The notes: generated by a model from the letters alone, not told the origin. DNA of 64,000 bases from Ophioderma brevispina (GCA_023653785.1 JAMKCH010051469.1:1-64000); one strand, 5' to 3'; positions 54,798 to 64,000 are shown, numbered from the stretch's first letter. A program made the numbers and translations.

Positions 54798-56730
54798 CCT
54801 TGATCTGATATCAAAATCGATACTACTTCCGGGTAAATCAGGGGGTCCCAAAGACGATCGGAACACGCCCCTTTAATTGTTAAGGATATGATTTTACACT
54901 TGCCATATTTGTTCAGGAGTGCTTTTTTTAGACCAATCAAATTACTTGTTAAGGGTACTTTTTGAAATCCTATGGTCATGCATGATATCCCTTATCAATG
55001 ACCAGTAACCCCCACCCCACAATGGTATGCAACACACAACCCTGGATTATGTGGTAATAACTGCCAGTGTATCCCTCGGGGTGAGGGGGACCTCGGGGTG
55101 AGGGGGACTTCTGATATTAAGTAAAAGTAGGCTGATTTTGTGTAATTTTGAGTAAACCTTCAGGGTGTTGGTGGTGGTACAAAGGCAGAGTGTTATGCAA
55201 TATACAACCTTGGATTAATGTGGCATTCACTTCCAATCTATAATCTTGGAAAAAGTAGTTGGAACACTCGACTCGATTTTGCTACATTGCTCACCTTGGC
55301 CAAAGTAAGAGCTTACAAGCTCTTACTATTACTCAATTGTAAGCTCTAACCTTCCACTTCAACTTACCTTCCCAACCCCCCGCCAACCAATGTTGGGGGA
55401 ATTGGCAAGACTGCTGATGACGTTACCCCATTCAACATTGGTTGGGGAGACAGGGGAACAGTTTTCCAAAGGTGTTCCAACAATAATTTCCAAGAATGTC
55501 TGAGCAAAATGCTAAAAATCATGTTTTTTTTGTTTTTGTTTTTAGCCATAACTTTCTTACCAAAATTCACATAAATTACAAGTAGAATATATTCATTACA
55601 ATCAGAGAAGAAACAAAAAAGTGGGTAGACTTGGAAATGGTCACTGAATTATCAAGTGATGAAGAATTTGGTATAATTTAGGCATTTTAAGAAAAACGGC
55701 AGAAAGAATAACCTGCTGCACCATCACTTGCACTTAAACTAGGAAATGTGATATTTACATGAAAATTCACAAAAACATTACAGCAATATGACCAAGATCT
55801 TTATAATTTTTGTTGAAGAGGTATGGTTCTAATTTAACAAAACAAAAAAAATCCAGTTTTGAAATAACTAGTCGCTTTATAGCCAAGAAAATATTTGATG
55901 AGAGGTCATTTTGTACACAGGTCTATTGGGAGTTACTTAGTAATGTGATTGCTGAACATGTACCACACAGAATTAATTAAACAATCAGTAGTAGTAAGTA
56001 GTAAAACCAAAGTTTTAAATCTGCTTTTGACCCTGTAAAATGGGGGTGGCCAGATTCACCTCACACTGCCAGCAACCTCCCTTACTCCTTCCTTCCACTT
56101 CACCCGATTCAATGCATCCTCCATCCTCAACCCAACCCTTCCACTCTCCTCCTCCACTTGCTTCTTCCATGTCTTCTTTGGACGTCCCCTCCTCCTCGAA
56201 CCTCCCACCTCAAACTCAAAAATCTTATACACCATTCCTTTCATCTTCAAAGGATATCTTTTTCCTTGCAACAACTCCCCACATTCCCTAAACTTCACCC
56301 ACCCATACCTCACTCTAGCTGTCACAGCCACCTCGCATCCACCACCCTCACTAACCTTGTCCCCAAGGTATGTGAACTCCTTCACAGACTCCACCTCATC
56401 ACACAATCTTTCCTCCTGTTCCACCATCCCTCCAGCTCCCTTCTTGCATCTTCCGCACATAAAATCTCTTGCCAAGCTTGGGGTCACTCTCGTCATCTTT
56501 GTGCATCTCCCACGGATCCATTTCCCACATTTCTCACACCACACTGAATTTTGCTTTTACCCTCTTCCAACACATGCCACATGGGTCAGTCTACCTTACT
56601 CACTACCACATCCCTCTCCACCCCGCTCACCAGCACATTAATATTTCCCATTTCTCTATTTAACAGGTGAAAATTTTGCGAGACCTGAATCTTTACTACT
56701 TTATCTTTGAAAGAATCATGCAGCCTTTGA
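54797..56730 (+). repeat. Tandem duplication, second unit
   Basis: It starts CTGATATCAAAATCGATACT and repeats the order of the first unit: GACGATCGGAACACGCC, TTGGAACACTCGACTCGATT, GGTTGGGGAGACAGGGGAAC, then the LINE fragment and the intact zinc-finger exon. The first unit's end shares CTGAT microhomology with its start. Confidence 0.85.
56044..56640 (-). pseudogene. LINE C-terminal fragment with an intact short frame
   Basis: A 162-codon frame (56056-56544) reads on the - strand. A Cys motif comes first (WCEKCGKWIRGRCTKM ... FMCGRCKKG), then the conserved block EFTYLGDKVSEGGGCEVAVT, ARVRYGWVKFREC and LKMKGMVYK. It jumps directly to the C-terminal GGSRRRGRPKKTWKKQVEEE and GLRMEDALNRVKWKEGVREV. 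The block usually between VYK and RGRP (the SVLLYGSETW region) is missing, so this is an internally deleted copy. It has no RT domain and cannot be autonomous. Confidence 0.75.
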
Positions 56731-56768
56731 TCTGTTATGTCTGCAACATAAAATTCAGAAGCCTACAG
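56667..56768 (+). CDS. First half of a U1/matrin-type zinc finger (host gene exon)
   Basis: Acceptor CTCTATTTAACAG| and donor CTACAG|GTATGTTAG bound 102 bases, 34 clean codons in phase 0 on both sides. The protein reads VKILRDLNLYYFIFERIMQP then LICYVCNIKFRSLQ. CYVC gives the first two zinc ligands. The two histidines come from the exon at 63015. It lies at the end of the second duplication unit, so it is the functional copy of the duplicated exon. Confidence 0.85.
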
Positions 56769-56901
56769 GTATGTTAGAATTGTGAAACCATCCATGCTAA
56801 CTTTTCGTGAAATTAGAAATTTGTGCTTGACATGTTTACACGGTCTACTTTGAGCCTTTCTTTTCAACAACAAAGTGTTCCAGTTAAAGTTAATATCAGT
56901 A

Positions 56902-57580
56902 CACGGCCATTTTCTTACTCACGTGGTAGCCTATACGGCAGCTACACCATGTCTACCGCGGCAGCTACTGCACAGTACACATTGGGCTAATTGCGAGGCA
57001 GTAGCTGCAAGATATAACTTCCAAAGTACACAGTTATTAGGTATACAGTGATGTGGTTACTCTGCTGTACCTACCCCAATGGCTACCCTGTAATTACCCA
57101 CTAGGCGGATAGAAGGTGGATGTTGTGTAGACAGTACCGGAGTAGACACGCAGCTACCACGTAGCTACTCGGCGTTTACCACGACGCCATTTTGAAGTGG
57201 ATGAAAATTTCATGAAATGAGGGCGCTATACACTTGTTCTCTGTTTAGCATTTTTTGAACGTTTTTTAGGAAAATCATTACGAAATTCAATCGGGCATCA
57301 TCAAAAACCCCCATATACCCGCACATGAAATAAAAAATGTAAATATACGCCAAAAATATCTAAAAAACAAAATTGGCCATGAGAAATACCGCGCGTGCTG
57401 AGAGCCGGTGTAACCACGTAGCTACTCCACGACGGGGGAGACAGCCGCTGTGTGTACACTATCCGTCTATGCGGCAAAAATACATGGAATCCTGGCCGGC
57501 GAGTGTACGTCTAGTGGGTAGGTAATCCATGTCTACTCGGTGGTAGCTGTGTGGTAACTACCATGAAGAAATTGGCCGTG
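56902..57580. mobile_element. 679-bp foldback MITE with TA flanks, GTAGCTAC-rich
   Basis: The ends CACGGCCATTTTCTTAC and its inverse GAAGAAATTGGCCGTG are flanked by TA on both sides (56900-56901 and 57581-57582). The interior repeats GTAGCTAC, CCATGTCTAC and ACCACGTAGCTACTC words in both orientations. TA target sites fit Tc1/mariner-type insertion. No coding. Confidence 0.75.
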
Positions 57581-58183
57581 TATTTAAACCAGGTATTGGC
57601 CGTATATAGTCGGGGTCATAATTCCTCTTATATGTTGCCAAGTACACTTGCATGCCTGCCAAAACAGTGCACCATGTGATTGCACGAAGGCGCGTTGCAT
57701 GCAGTGAGAGATGTTTTTTTTTTTTAAGGATATTCACGTTTTTGGCTGCCATATTGTTTGATGTCATGTTGCAACTTTAAATGTATCAGAAATACAATTG
57801 TGCGACCAACATAATCTAAAGTACTTCATGTTTATTTTTTATCGCAGAGGTAATTCTTACCTGTTAATAAGGCATATTTTTAAAATTATTAGATTTGGCT
57901 TCCATTTTGATTTGAAGTATGACTCAATGTTATAAGTGCCATGCACTTATTCATTGGGTCCTATAGTATATCTAGTACTCCATAGTTTGATAATATATGG
58001 TTGAATAGATAATTATATTTATGGCGACGCATCTTGGATTTCTCAAAATGCCCAAGGATGCCCAGGTGCACCCGGCAGATTCTTATTCTACACACCCTAA
58101 TCTATCATTTTCAGCAAAAAAATTTGGTGTATATACTCAATTTTACGGTCAGGCCCCATAACTTGGACCAGATCTCTCCGACT
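57581..58183 (+). other. Intron; nothing recognised
   Basis: AT-rich. A second GTATTGGCCGTATATAG near 57593 resembles the element end just before it. No gene. Confidence 0.4.
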
Positions 58184-58632
58184 AATAGTGACCTGATGAA
58201 TTTAGCAGCCTTAAACAGATAAAGTGCATGTGATGCTGCACTTCATTCGGTTAAAGGATGGCCCGATTTAAGGATATGAAGTTTTCATCTTGATAGATAG
58301 GCCTTCACCCAAACCACATCTGTAAAGTTTCGCTCATAAAAAAAGAAGACAATATGTCACTCCGTTTTGGATGCGAGAGCTCAAAGCGTGATTTTTAATA
58401 AGCCCATAGAGTACTTTGTAAAATTAATATTGGTCAACCAAAATGGGGCACATTTTCGCTCATAACTTCGAAATCAAAACATCCTTTGGCTCTAAAATAA
58501 GAAAAATAGTTTTCTTTGATACCAAAATGTTTACACTTCCGGTAAATCTGGGGCCTTCTGGGGACGAGGCTATTAGCGATCCGGCCCATGGACCTTTAAG
58601 TCTGCTGAATTCATATCATGGGCACTAGTCGG
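58184..58632. mobile_element. Hairpin element split by a TTAA MITE
   Basis: TAGTGACCTGATGAATTTAGCAGCC, AAAGTGCA and CACTTCATTCGG on the left, and GTCTGCTGAATTCATATCA ... CACTAGT on the right, form the arms of the same hairpin type seen intact at 62419-62508. They are separated by the insertion at 58251-58599, at a TTAA. Confidence 0.65.
58251..58599 (+). mobile_element. TTAA-family MITE (family B), full length
   Basis: It begins TTAAAGGATGGCCCGATTTA and ends CCGGCCCATGGACCTTTAA. Inverted ends TTAAAGG(A/T)-TGGCC pair imperfectly. It is inserted inside the hairpin element at 58184-58632 with TTAA at both ends. Confidence 0.75.
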
Positions 58633-58666
58633 CCATACCCTTTTAAGCCAGTGTTGAATGACAAAC

Positions 58667-58770
58667 TTCGGCATAGTTATATTATACCCTTCACACCTAC
58701 ATTGTAGCATGTGTTTTTCGGAATAAAGTACAATACAAGCAATGTGAAAAGTATAATGTAGTTATGCCAA
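58667..58770. mobile_element. Second copy of the 43717-type foldback
   Basis: TTCGGCATAGTTATATTATA ... TATAATGTAGTTATGCCAA, 104 bp with inverted ends matching 43717-43832. Confidence 0.75.
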
Positions 58771-58952
58771 ACCTTATATCATGATCATGTATTAGAGCGT
58801 AATTTTACCACTGGATGGCATGAGAAAAAGATCTTTCATTGTGGTATTAAACATGCTTTGTCATTTTATTGTGATAATTGTAATTTGCCAGAATGCCAGG
58901 ATAACATTGTGTGAAATCCTCTGTGGAATTTATCATCAAATCTATAATCTTA

Positions 58953-59364
58953 TTAAGTGACAGGAGGAGATTTTTTGGAGGATACAGAATCTCTCAAATT
59001 GGGGGGTGTTTCCATCAAGGTGACACCTTTTCTGACAACTTTTCTGACACCTATGAATTCGGAAAAACAACGGAAATAAAACCACCTTATGGAAACACCC
59101 CAAATTGGGCTTGCGGTTGTAGATCACATACTGAGAAAGACTGAAGGTTTATTGGACAAACAATACAAAGAAAACCGCCAAACTTTGTTTGAGCTTGCCT
59201 GCTATTCTAATGTCCCTATGGACACCATGCTGTTGATTTTTCTGTTGGCTTATCATTAGGTATGATCTAATGCATTGGTAATTAAGCATTCCAAGTATGA
59301 AAATAAGTGGGTTCGAAAAAAATGGGGGGGCGTTCTTTCTGGAAATGTCCTAATGTCTCTTTAA
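58953..59364 (+). mobile_element. TTAA-family MITE (family R) carrying a nested foldback
   Basis: It begins TTAAGTGACAGGAGGAG and ends CCTAATGTCTCTTTAA. It matches 60893-61251 on both sides of an insertion at 59004-59100. Confidence 0.8.
59004..59100. mobile_element. 97-bp Mutator-like foldback nested in the MITE
   Basis: GGGTGTTTCCATCAAGGTGA ... ACCTTATGGAAACACCC, flanked by perfect CAAATTGGG duplications (58995-59003 and 59101-59109). The 9-bp size and the GGGxGTTTCC end link it to 46052-46199. Confidence 0.85.
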
Positions 59365-60545
59365 AGATTATGTGAAAACGCATTATGTAATTGGGAGTAA
59401 TGGGGAAAAAAGTGGTTGAGGATAGTACTGCTAGAGAGAGGAAAGGTAGAAACAGAAATGAAGAGGAGACAAGAAGGATATTTGAGATGAGTTGGTCTTG
59501 AGAGCTTGCGGGGGACGGATGCATCGGATTTGTGGGGGTGTTAAAGGCATTTGATGAAGTTTGTGGGAAAAAGAAAGGTAGGAGAGACAAAGAAGATATG
59601 GGGTGGTAGAATGAACAGGTGATGAAAGAGGCCATGAAGACAAAAGAGGGATTGCCATAAAGAATAAAGTGGTACGGAGAAATAAGGAAGACAAGGTATA
59701 AGAGGTTGAAGAAGTGAGCAAAGGAGGTGGTTGTTAAGGTTATGAAGACAGAGGTCAGAAAGGTGAACGAGCTGAGGAAGAATCCAAACAAAGTTGTATA
59801 AGATATTGTCTGAGCCACAATTCCTTTAACGCGTAGTCCGCTCGTTATGCCACTTCCGGGCGGGCCCAGTGCTATGTAAATTATGCACTGATTGCGCATG
59901 ATTGAGCCACTCAGCATCGGCGATTTTTGTCAGGAGCACTGGCACCGAAATCACCGGACAGTGCGTGTTACGCTAGCAGAACGCACTACATGCTTAAAAG
60001 ACGCTTATTGTGTAAAAGGAATGCTGGCTTTTACTTTAGTGGAGGTAATGAAAAAGATGGAAGTGATTGTTTGAAAGGGGAGATGTAATGAGAAGTTGAG
60101 TAGTGAGTGGAGAGTAGAGTGGTGATGAGTAAGAGTTAGGTGAGGTCCCGAGTTGTCTGAGGAGTTTGAAATGAAGTTGAGATGTGCATCAAGGTTCTTA
60201 CTTTTGGCATTGATATTTGTAATTGCGATGGATTTGATTACGGAGAGTGCAGGAAGTTTCGATGAGTGAGAGTTTTATGCTATGACTTGTCTTGATGAGT
60301 CAGACAATGGAGGGACTGAAGGAAAAGTTTTGGAAATGGAAGAAGGGGTTGCTGGTAAAACTGGGAGACAAAAGTGATAGTGAATGGAGTGCATCGGGAA
60401 GTGTCAGTGGGTAAGGTGCAGAGAGCAAACTCAGTGTGGTGTAAGAAATGGTGGGAAGTAGATTCATGTGAAATGCACAAAGATGAAAAGGGTGACCCTA
60501 AGCTTGGCAAAAGATTTTGTGTGTTGAATACCCTTGAAGGATTAC
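59365..60545 (+). pseudogene. LINE relic, linker to C-terminal Cys region
   Basis: On the + strand, remnants matching the 49.4-52.3 kb LINE can be read. The linker is near 59600-59720 (ATGAAAGAGGCCATGAAGAC), and the C-terminal Cys region near 60440-60530 reads WWEVDSCEMHKDEKGDPKL then GKRF. The stretch 59810-60030 is GC-richer and unrelated, probably another insertion. The minus-strand frame at 59282-59917 is the antisense of this relic. No active domain remains. Confidence 0.65.
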
Positions 60546-60892
60546 AGTGTGCAAGTACCATTCAAAGTCAACAAAGTAGGTGGACCATGAAAGATTCTGT
60601 ATCAAAAATAATGATTCGTACACAATTAGCTCCTGTTGTGTCGTTCTTGCCATTTATATCAGAGGAAGATGTAAATCACAAAATGGCCTTAATTCTCAAC
60701 CATTGGTGAAAAAACTTTGTGGAATTATGAGCTCAAAAGTGGGGTTCACAACATTTTGAAGAGGTTTTGATATCGACTGAGATAATTTCCAGGATTAGCC
60801 AACCCCTCCAAAAAATACAGAAGGCATGCAGCAGTTGGAGCACTGAATTGTGTACACACCATTAGTTATCTCTATTGATCAATTAAAGTGAC

Positions 60893-61251
60893 AGGAGGAG
60901 ATTTTTTTATAATAAGAATTTCTCTGAAATTGCACTGGATCGATTGTAGTTCACCTACCAAGAACGTTCCGAAGGTTTATTGGACAAACAAGTACAAAAG
61001 AAATCAGCAAACCTTGTTTTGAACTTGCCTGACTATTGTTATTGTCCCCATAGAACACTGTGCTTTGACTTTCTGTCGTGCACGACAGAAAGTACTAAAT
61101 CATCATCTTTTTTACACAAAGACGGCGTATTTGGCTTATTCACTTCAAGTGCGATCTAATACATTGGAAAGCATTCCAAATATGCAAAAAAAACGGGTTC
61201 GAAAAAAAATTGGGGGCGCTTCTTTCTGGAAATCTCCTCATGTCTCTTTAA
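60893..61251 (+). mobile_element. TTAA-family MITE (family R), complete copy
   Basis: The 359-bp element has ends TTAAAGTGACAGGAGGAGAT and ATCTCCTCATGTCTCTTTAA, inverted with two differences. The interior has a short inverted pair CTTTCTGTCGTGCACGACAGAAAG (about 61071-61094). No coding. Confidence 0.85.
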
Positions 61252-61829
61252 GCAATGTTTCCATATTGTCTAACATCTCAGTGATCTGTATTCCTGTATA
61301 ACCATTTACATTTCTGCACAAATACTTGGCTTCCATCTAAATACACCTTAAATGGAGCAGTGCATATATTAGTGCCCTAATCTAACAATGCATCAGATTT
61401 TCTGGTACGTATAAATCACAGCGCTATGTGAAACCCGGTACAACTTGTGGTCATTCTACCATACTTTTTGGCCCTAAATCAAAACATGACTCAATAAGGT
61501 TAAGAGAATTTTAGGTATGGTACTAATATATGTATTTTAAGTTTTTAAAAAAATATGTTTAACACCTGATCAAAAACATGATATGAATAATTAGCAAGCT
61601 CGAACTACAACTTCAACTTTGGCAAGCTCACTCTGAGGTACTTACATGGGCCCATGACAGATTGAACTGCTTTAAGTGTTCCATGTTAGTGAATGCACTA
61701 TAACTGAAGATGACCCTTACAGTTTGGAACAATAAAAAAGTTGACACCAAAATTTGTAATTGGACCCTTAAAAGGAGCAATTCTGGGTTGTTAGGGGTCC
61801 ACTGGACCCCTTGTTTCAAAATTTAGTGC
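61252..61829 (+). other. Intron; nothing recognised
   Basis: AT-rich sequence without coding signal or recognised repeat. Confidence 0.45.
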
Positions 61830-61832
61830 TAA

Positions 61833-62161
61833 GGCAACGAAAAAAGAAAACCCTGTTTTACGGGCGGGCGGACCTTTCGAGTAGGGTCGGTCGGTCGGGC
61901 AAATTTTTTCTTTTTTTATTTTTCTTTCTGGAGATCAAAATTGGCCTAAAATAGCCCCAAAATCTGAAAAATCAAGAGAAAAAATGAAAAATTTTTACAA
62001 ACAAATTTTCTTTAAAAAATTTGCCAAAATTGATAAATTTGGGCTAAAAACAGGCTGATTTTACATGATTTTTGGAAAAACTAAAAAAAAAAAAAATTCT
62101 GCAAAACTGAAAAATCAGGGTCGGTGGGGCCCGTAAAACAGGGTTTTTTATTTTCGTCGCC
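61833..62161. mobile_element. 329-bp MITE with TAA target duplication
   Basis: Inverted ends GGCAACGAAAAAAGAAAACC and GTTTTTTATTTTCGTCGCC, extended by CCTGTTTTACGGGC / GCCCGTAAAACAGG, about 33 bp. TAA flanks both ends (61830-61832 and 62162-62164). A TAA or TTA duplication is typical of PIF/Harbinger. The interior is A/T-rich without coding. Confidence 0.8.
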
Positions 62162-62418
62162 TAACCCTTGTGGACGTATACATTGTAGCAACTTTCAGTA
62201 TGTGTGTAGTCAAGGCACAAGTGCACTCCAACTGAAAGGTGGCACTGGGTATATGCATGCATCGTCACTTCGTACTTCAGACAAGACAAAGTATACACAC
62301 TTATGACTGAATTAAATTATTTTGATGCTAGCGTGATATACCATATTGGTAAATGGGTATACATTTGCAAACATTATAACCGCAGAGGTCCCAGAAATAT
62401 TTGGGTATGGCGGTTTAG

Positions 62419-62508
62419 TGACCCTGATGAATTCAGCAGACTTTTTTGGAATAAAGTGCAAAATTCTGCACTTTATTCCATATGAGTTTGCTGAATTCTT
62501 CAGGGTTA
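62419..62508. repeat. 90-bp hairpin element
   Basis: TGACCCTGATGAATTCAGCAG and GGAATAAAGTGCA pair with TGCACTTTATTCC and TTTGCTGAATTCTTCAGGGTTA. Intact relative of 58184-58632. A partial copy is at about 43337-43385. Confidence 0.75.
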
Positions 62509-62634
62509 CTAGTGACCTAGGGTCAATAAACAACCATACCGGACATATTCACAGAAGTCTCGCAATATTTGTTTTTGTGGGCCGATGTATGTATGTGTGT
62601 ATGTCACTAAAATGTTAATTGTTTTTTTTTTTTT

Positions 62635-62905
62635 AAATTGACCTCAATTGAAAAGTTGAAGTTCAATTGGAACCAAACTTGTGTCATAGGTGCACCATGG
62701 GATCCCTCATATGTTGATGAGGTCAAAGGTCATGTGCCAAGGTCAAAGGTCATATGAGGTCAAGTTGAAAAATAGGCTAAAAATGTAAAATGACCTCAAT
62801 TGAAAAGTTGAAGTTCAATTGGAACCAAACTTGAGTCATAGGTGCACCATGAGATCCCTCATATGTTGATGAGGTCAAAGGTCATATGCCAAGGTCAAAG
62901 GTTAT
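62635..62905 (+). repeat. GGTCA module, 1.7 tandem copies with perfect DR1 sites
   Basis: A unit of about 155 bp contains AAGTTCAATTGGAACCAAAC, AGGTGCACCATG, GATCCCTCATATGTTGATG and the perfect direct repeat AGGTCAAAGGTCA at 62720-62732, 62740-62752 and 62872-62884. It lies about 100-400 bases before the last visible exon. Confidence 0.75.
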
Positions 62906-63014
62906 AGAGCGGCCCATAGCTTATATTCTCTGAATATAGCGAGCGCAAAAGCCGAGAACCGCGAAACTCTAGTTTTTAATAATTTTTCTTTTTTCTTTTT
63001 TTTTTTTATTTCAG

Positions 63015-63190
63015 GATTACAATCTTCACATCATTGGTAAAACACATCAGAAGATTTTCAATTCCGTCACCTCGACTGGACACAGTTCTAGACCACCCCG
63101 GCTTGTCCTGGGCCTAAACGTCTTTTGGTCTGCCGCCATTCATCATCAGTTCCAGTGTGCGTATATCACTCCATATATTAGGAGCCAGAT
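63015..63190 (+). CDS. Second half of the U1/matrin-type zinc finger; last visible exon
   Basis: The acceptor after a long T-rich tract, TTTTTATTTCAG|, is followed in phase 0 by DYNLHIIGKTHQKIFN. Joined to the exon ending at 56768 it completes C-x2-C-x12-H-x5-H, the exact spacing of U1-type (matrin/JAZ) C2H2 fingers that bind structured RNA or dsRNA. The frame continues (SVTSTGHSSRPPRLV) to beyond 63180. The true end is uncertain because no strong donor is seen before the MITE at 63191. CCAGT|GTGCGTAT near 63155-63160 is possible. The gene may continue beyond the window. Confidence 0.75.
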
Positions 63191-63345
63191 TAAAGGCATT
63201 ATCGGTGATTTGCTGAATCAGAACATTAAAAAAGTCATCAAAATTCTGATTTTGCCAGGACTCTAACAAGTATAGGTATACCCTGTAGTGATAAGATGAA
63301 AGGCATCTAATAGGACAAAATCGAATATCTTGGTCATGAGAACCC
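63191..63345 (-). mobile_element. Family A MITE, partial reverse copy
   Basis: TTAAAGGCATTATCGGTGAT, then AACAAGTATAGGTATACCCT, ATCTAATAGGACAAAATCGAA and ATCTTGGTCATGAGAA match the reverse of the family A 3' half. Truncated after about 155 bp. Confidence 0.7.
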
Positions 63346-63504
63346 CCTGGCCAATTTGATACGCATTTGATTGCATTATTTGGGTATTGATTTTGAGATC
63401 CTGTGAGGGGGCTTGCATACAAACCAAACTATTTGAGTATGATTGATAGTGGGAGGGACGTGGAACTGGACGTCAGGTTTCTGGAGATGTCCCATCAGAT
63501 GGTT

Positions 63505-64000
63505 TGTTGGCAGTGGCGTAACCAGCGGGGTGGGGGGGGGGGGGGGGGGGCTTGACCCTTGCCCCCCCTTCAGCCCCCCAAATGAACTGAATTTTTGTAC
63601 AGTGTCTATTGAGAAGAAAAACCCAAATTTGCCCCCTCAAAAAAACACCCCTTGCACCCTTCAGCCCCCCACACAGAACCCTTGCCCCCCCCCCTTCAGC
63701 ACCCTCCAAATGAAATGACTTTTTGTACAGTGTATATGGAGAAGGACCCAAATTGCCCCCCTCAAAAAAAAAAACCTTGGCACCCCTTCAGCCCCCCCAA
63801 CAGAACCCTTGCCCCCCCTTCAGCCCACCAAATGAACTGACTTTTTGTACAGTGTCTATGGAGGGGGGCCTTGGACCCTTGCCCCCCCTTCAGCCCACCA
63901 AAGGGAACTGAATTTTGTACATGTGTCTATGGAGAAGGACCCAAATTTGCCCCCTCAAAAAACACCCTGTGGCACCCCTCAGTCCCCAAACAGAACCTTG
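63505..64000 (+). repeat. C-rich tandem repeat, transposon-like, runs off the window
   Basis: It opens GGCAGTGGCGTAACCAGCGG, a common terminus of invertebrate DNA transposons, then about 20 G. At least four degenerate units of about 75-130 bp follow, with GAACTGAATTTTTGTACAGTG, TCTATGGAGAAGGACCCAAA and TTGCCCCCCCTTCAGCCC. Poly-C and poly-A runs vary between units. Open frames here are low complexity. Confidence 0.6.

Noticed and set aside
59282..59917. 211-codon minus-strand frame with hydrophobic stretches
   Set aside because: It is antisense to a + strand LINE relic. The apparent membrane segments come from purine-rich LINE code read backwards.
63443..63911. Proline-rich frames on both strands
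   Set aside because: They are translations of poly-C tandem repeats.
1..64000. tRNA or rRNA genes
   Set aside because: None was recognised by eye. A covariance-model scan could not be run, so a tRNA-derived SINE could have been missed.

Overview
The window looks like AT-rich, intron-dominated nuclear DNA from an animal, most likely a marine invertebrate. A deuterostome such as a hemichordate, echinoderm or cephalochordate would fit, but that is inferred from the style of the repeats and no species marker is visible. There are no bacterial operons, no ribosome binding sites and no recognisable rRNA or tRNA. Nearly all long open frames are antisense shadows, low-complexity sequence or decayed retrotransposon code.

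The one host gene I can support is on the + strand from about 18.2 kb to at least 63.1 kb, where the window nearly ends. It is assembled from small exons with canonical AG/GT borders. A large RS/SP-rich exon (18269-19689) is followed by 21410-21531 and 23203-24010. After a roughly 12-kb stretch of transposon-packed intron come weaker exon candidates (36940-37110, 40143-40359). Then comes a clean, phase-consistent series: 43547-43615 (CCHC zinc knuckle), 46227-46331, 48099-48187 (acidic), 56667-56768 and 63015 onward. The last two together encode one U1/matrin-type C2H2 finger. RS tract, zinc knuckle and U1-type finger suggest a nuclear RNA-binding or splicing-related protein. I cannot name the family. 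The first exons carry frame breaks that look like single-base indels, either sequence error or decay.

The rest is a dense and partly datable layering of mobile DNA. LINE relics lie at 190-1495 (+), 3100-5775 (+), 7015-11150 (-), 49430-52300 (-), 54100-54700 and 56044-56640 (-), and 59365-60545 (+). Short inverted-repeat elements form several families. One has a 974-bp fully self-complementary body studded with ACGCGT palindromes (287-1260). TTAA-bounded families are at 2580, 41111, 41231, 46750, 58251, 58953 and 60893. A Mutator-like foldback family with 9-bp target duplications is at 44235-45417, 46052-46199 and 59004-59100. Harbinger-like elements with TTA or TAA duplications are at 26501-28150 and 61833-62161. 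A TA-flanked foldback is at 56902-57580. Several are nested in each other or in LINEs, which gives a relative order of insertion.

Two larger structures stand out. From 28154 to about 33700 is a 5.5-kb island with sharp borders, GC-rich and strongly depleted in A on the + strand, built partly of diverged internal duplications and matching nothing I recognise. From 52793 to about 56730 is a roughly 2-kb tandem duplication whose breakpoint lies inside the zinc-finger exon, leaving a truncated extra copy of that exon upstream of the intact one.
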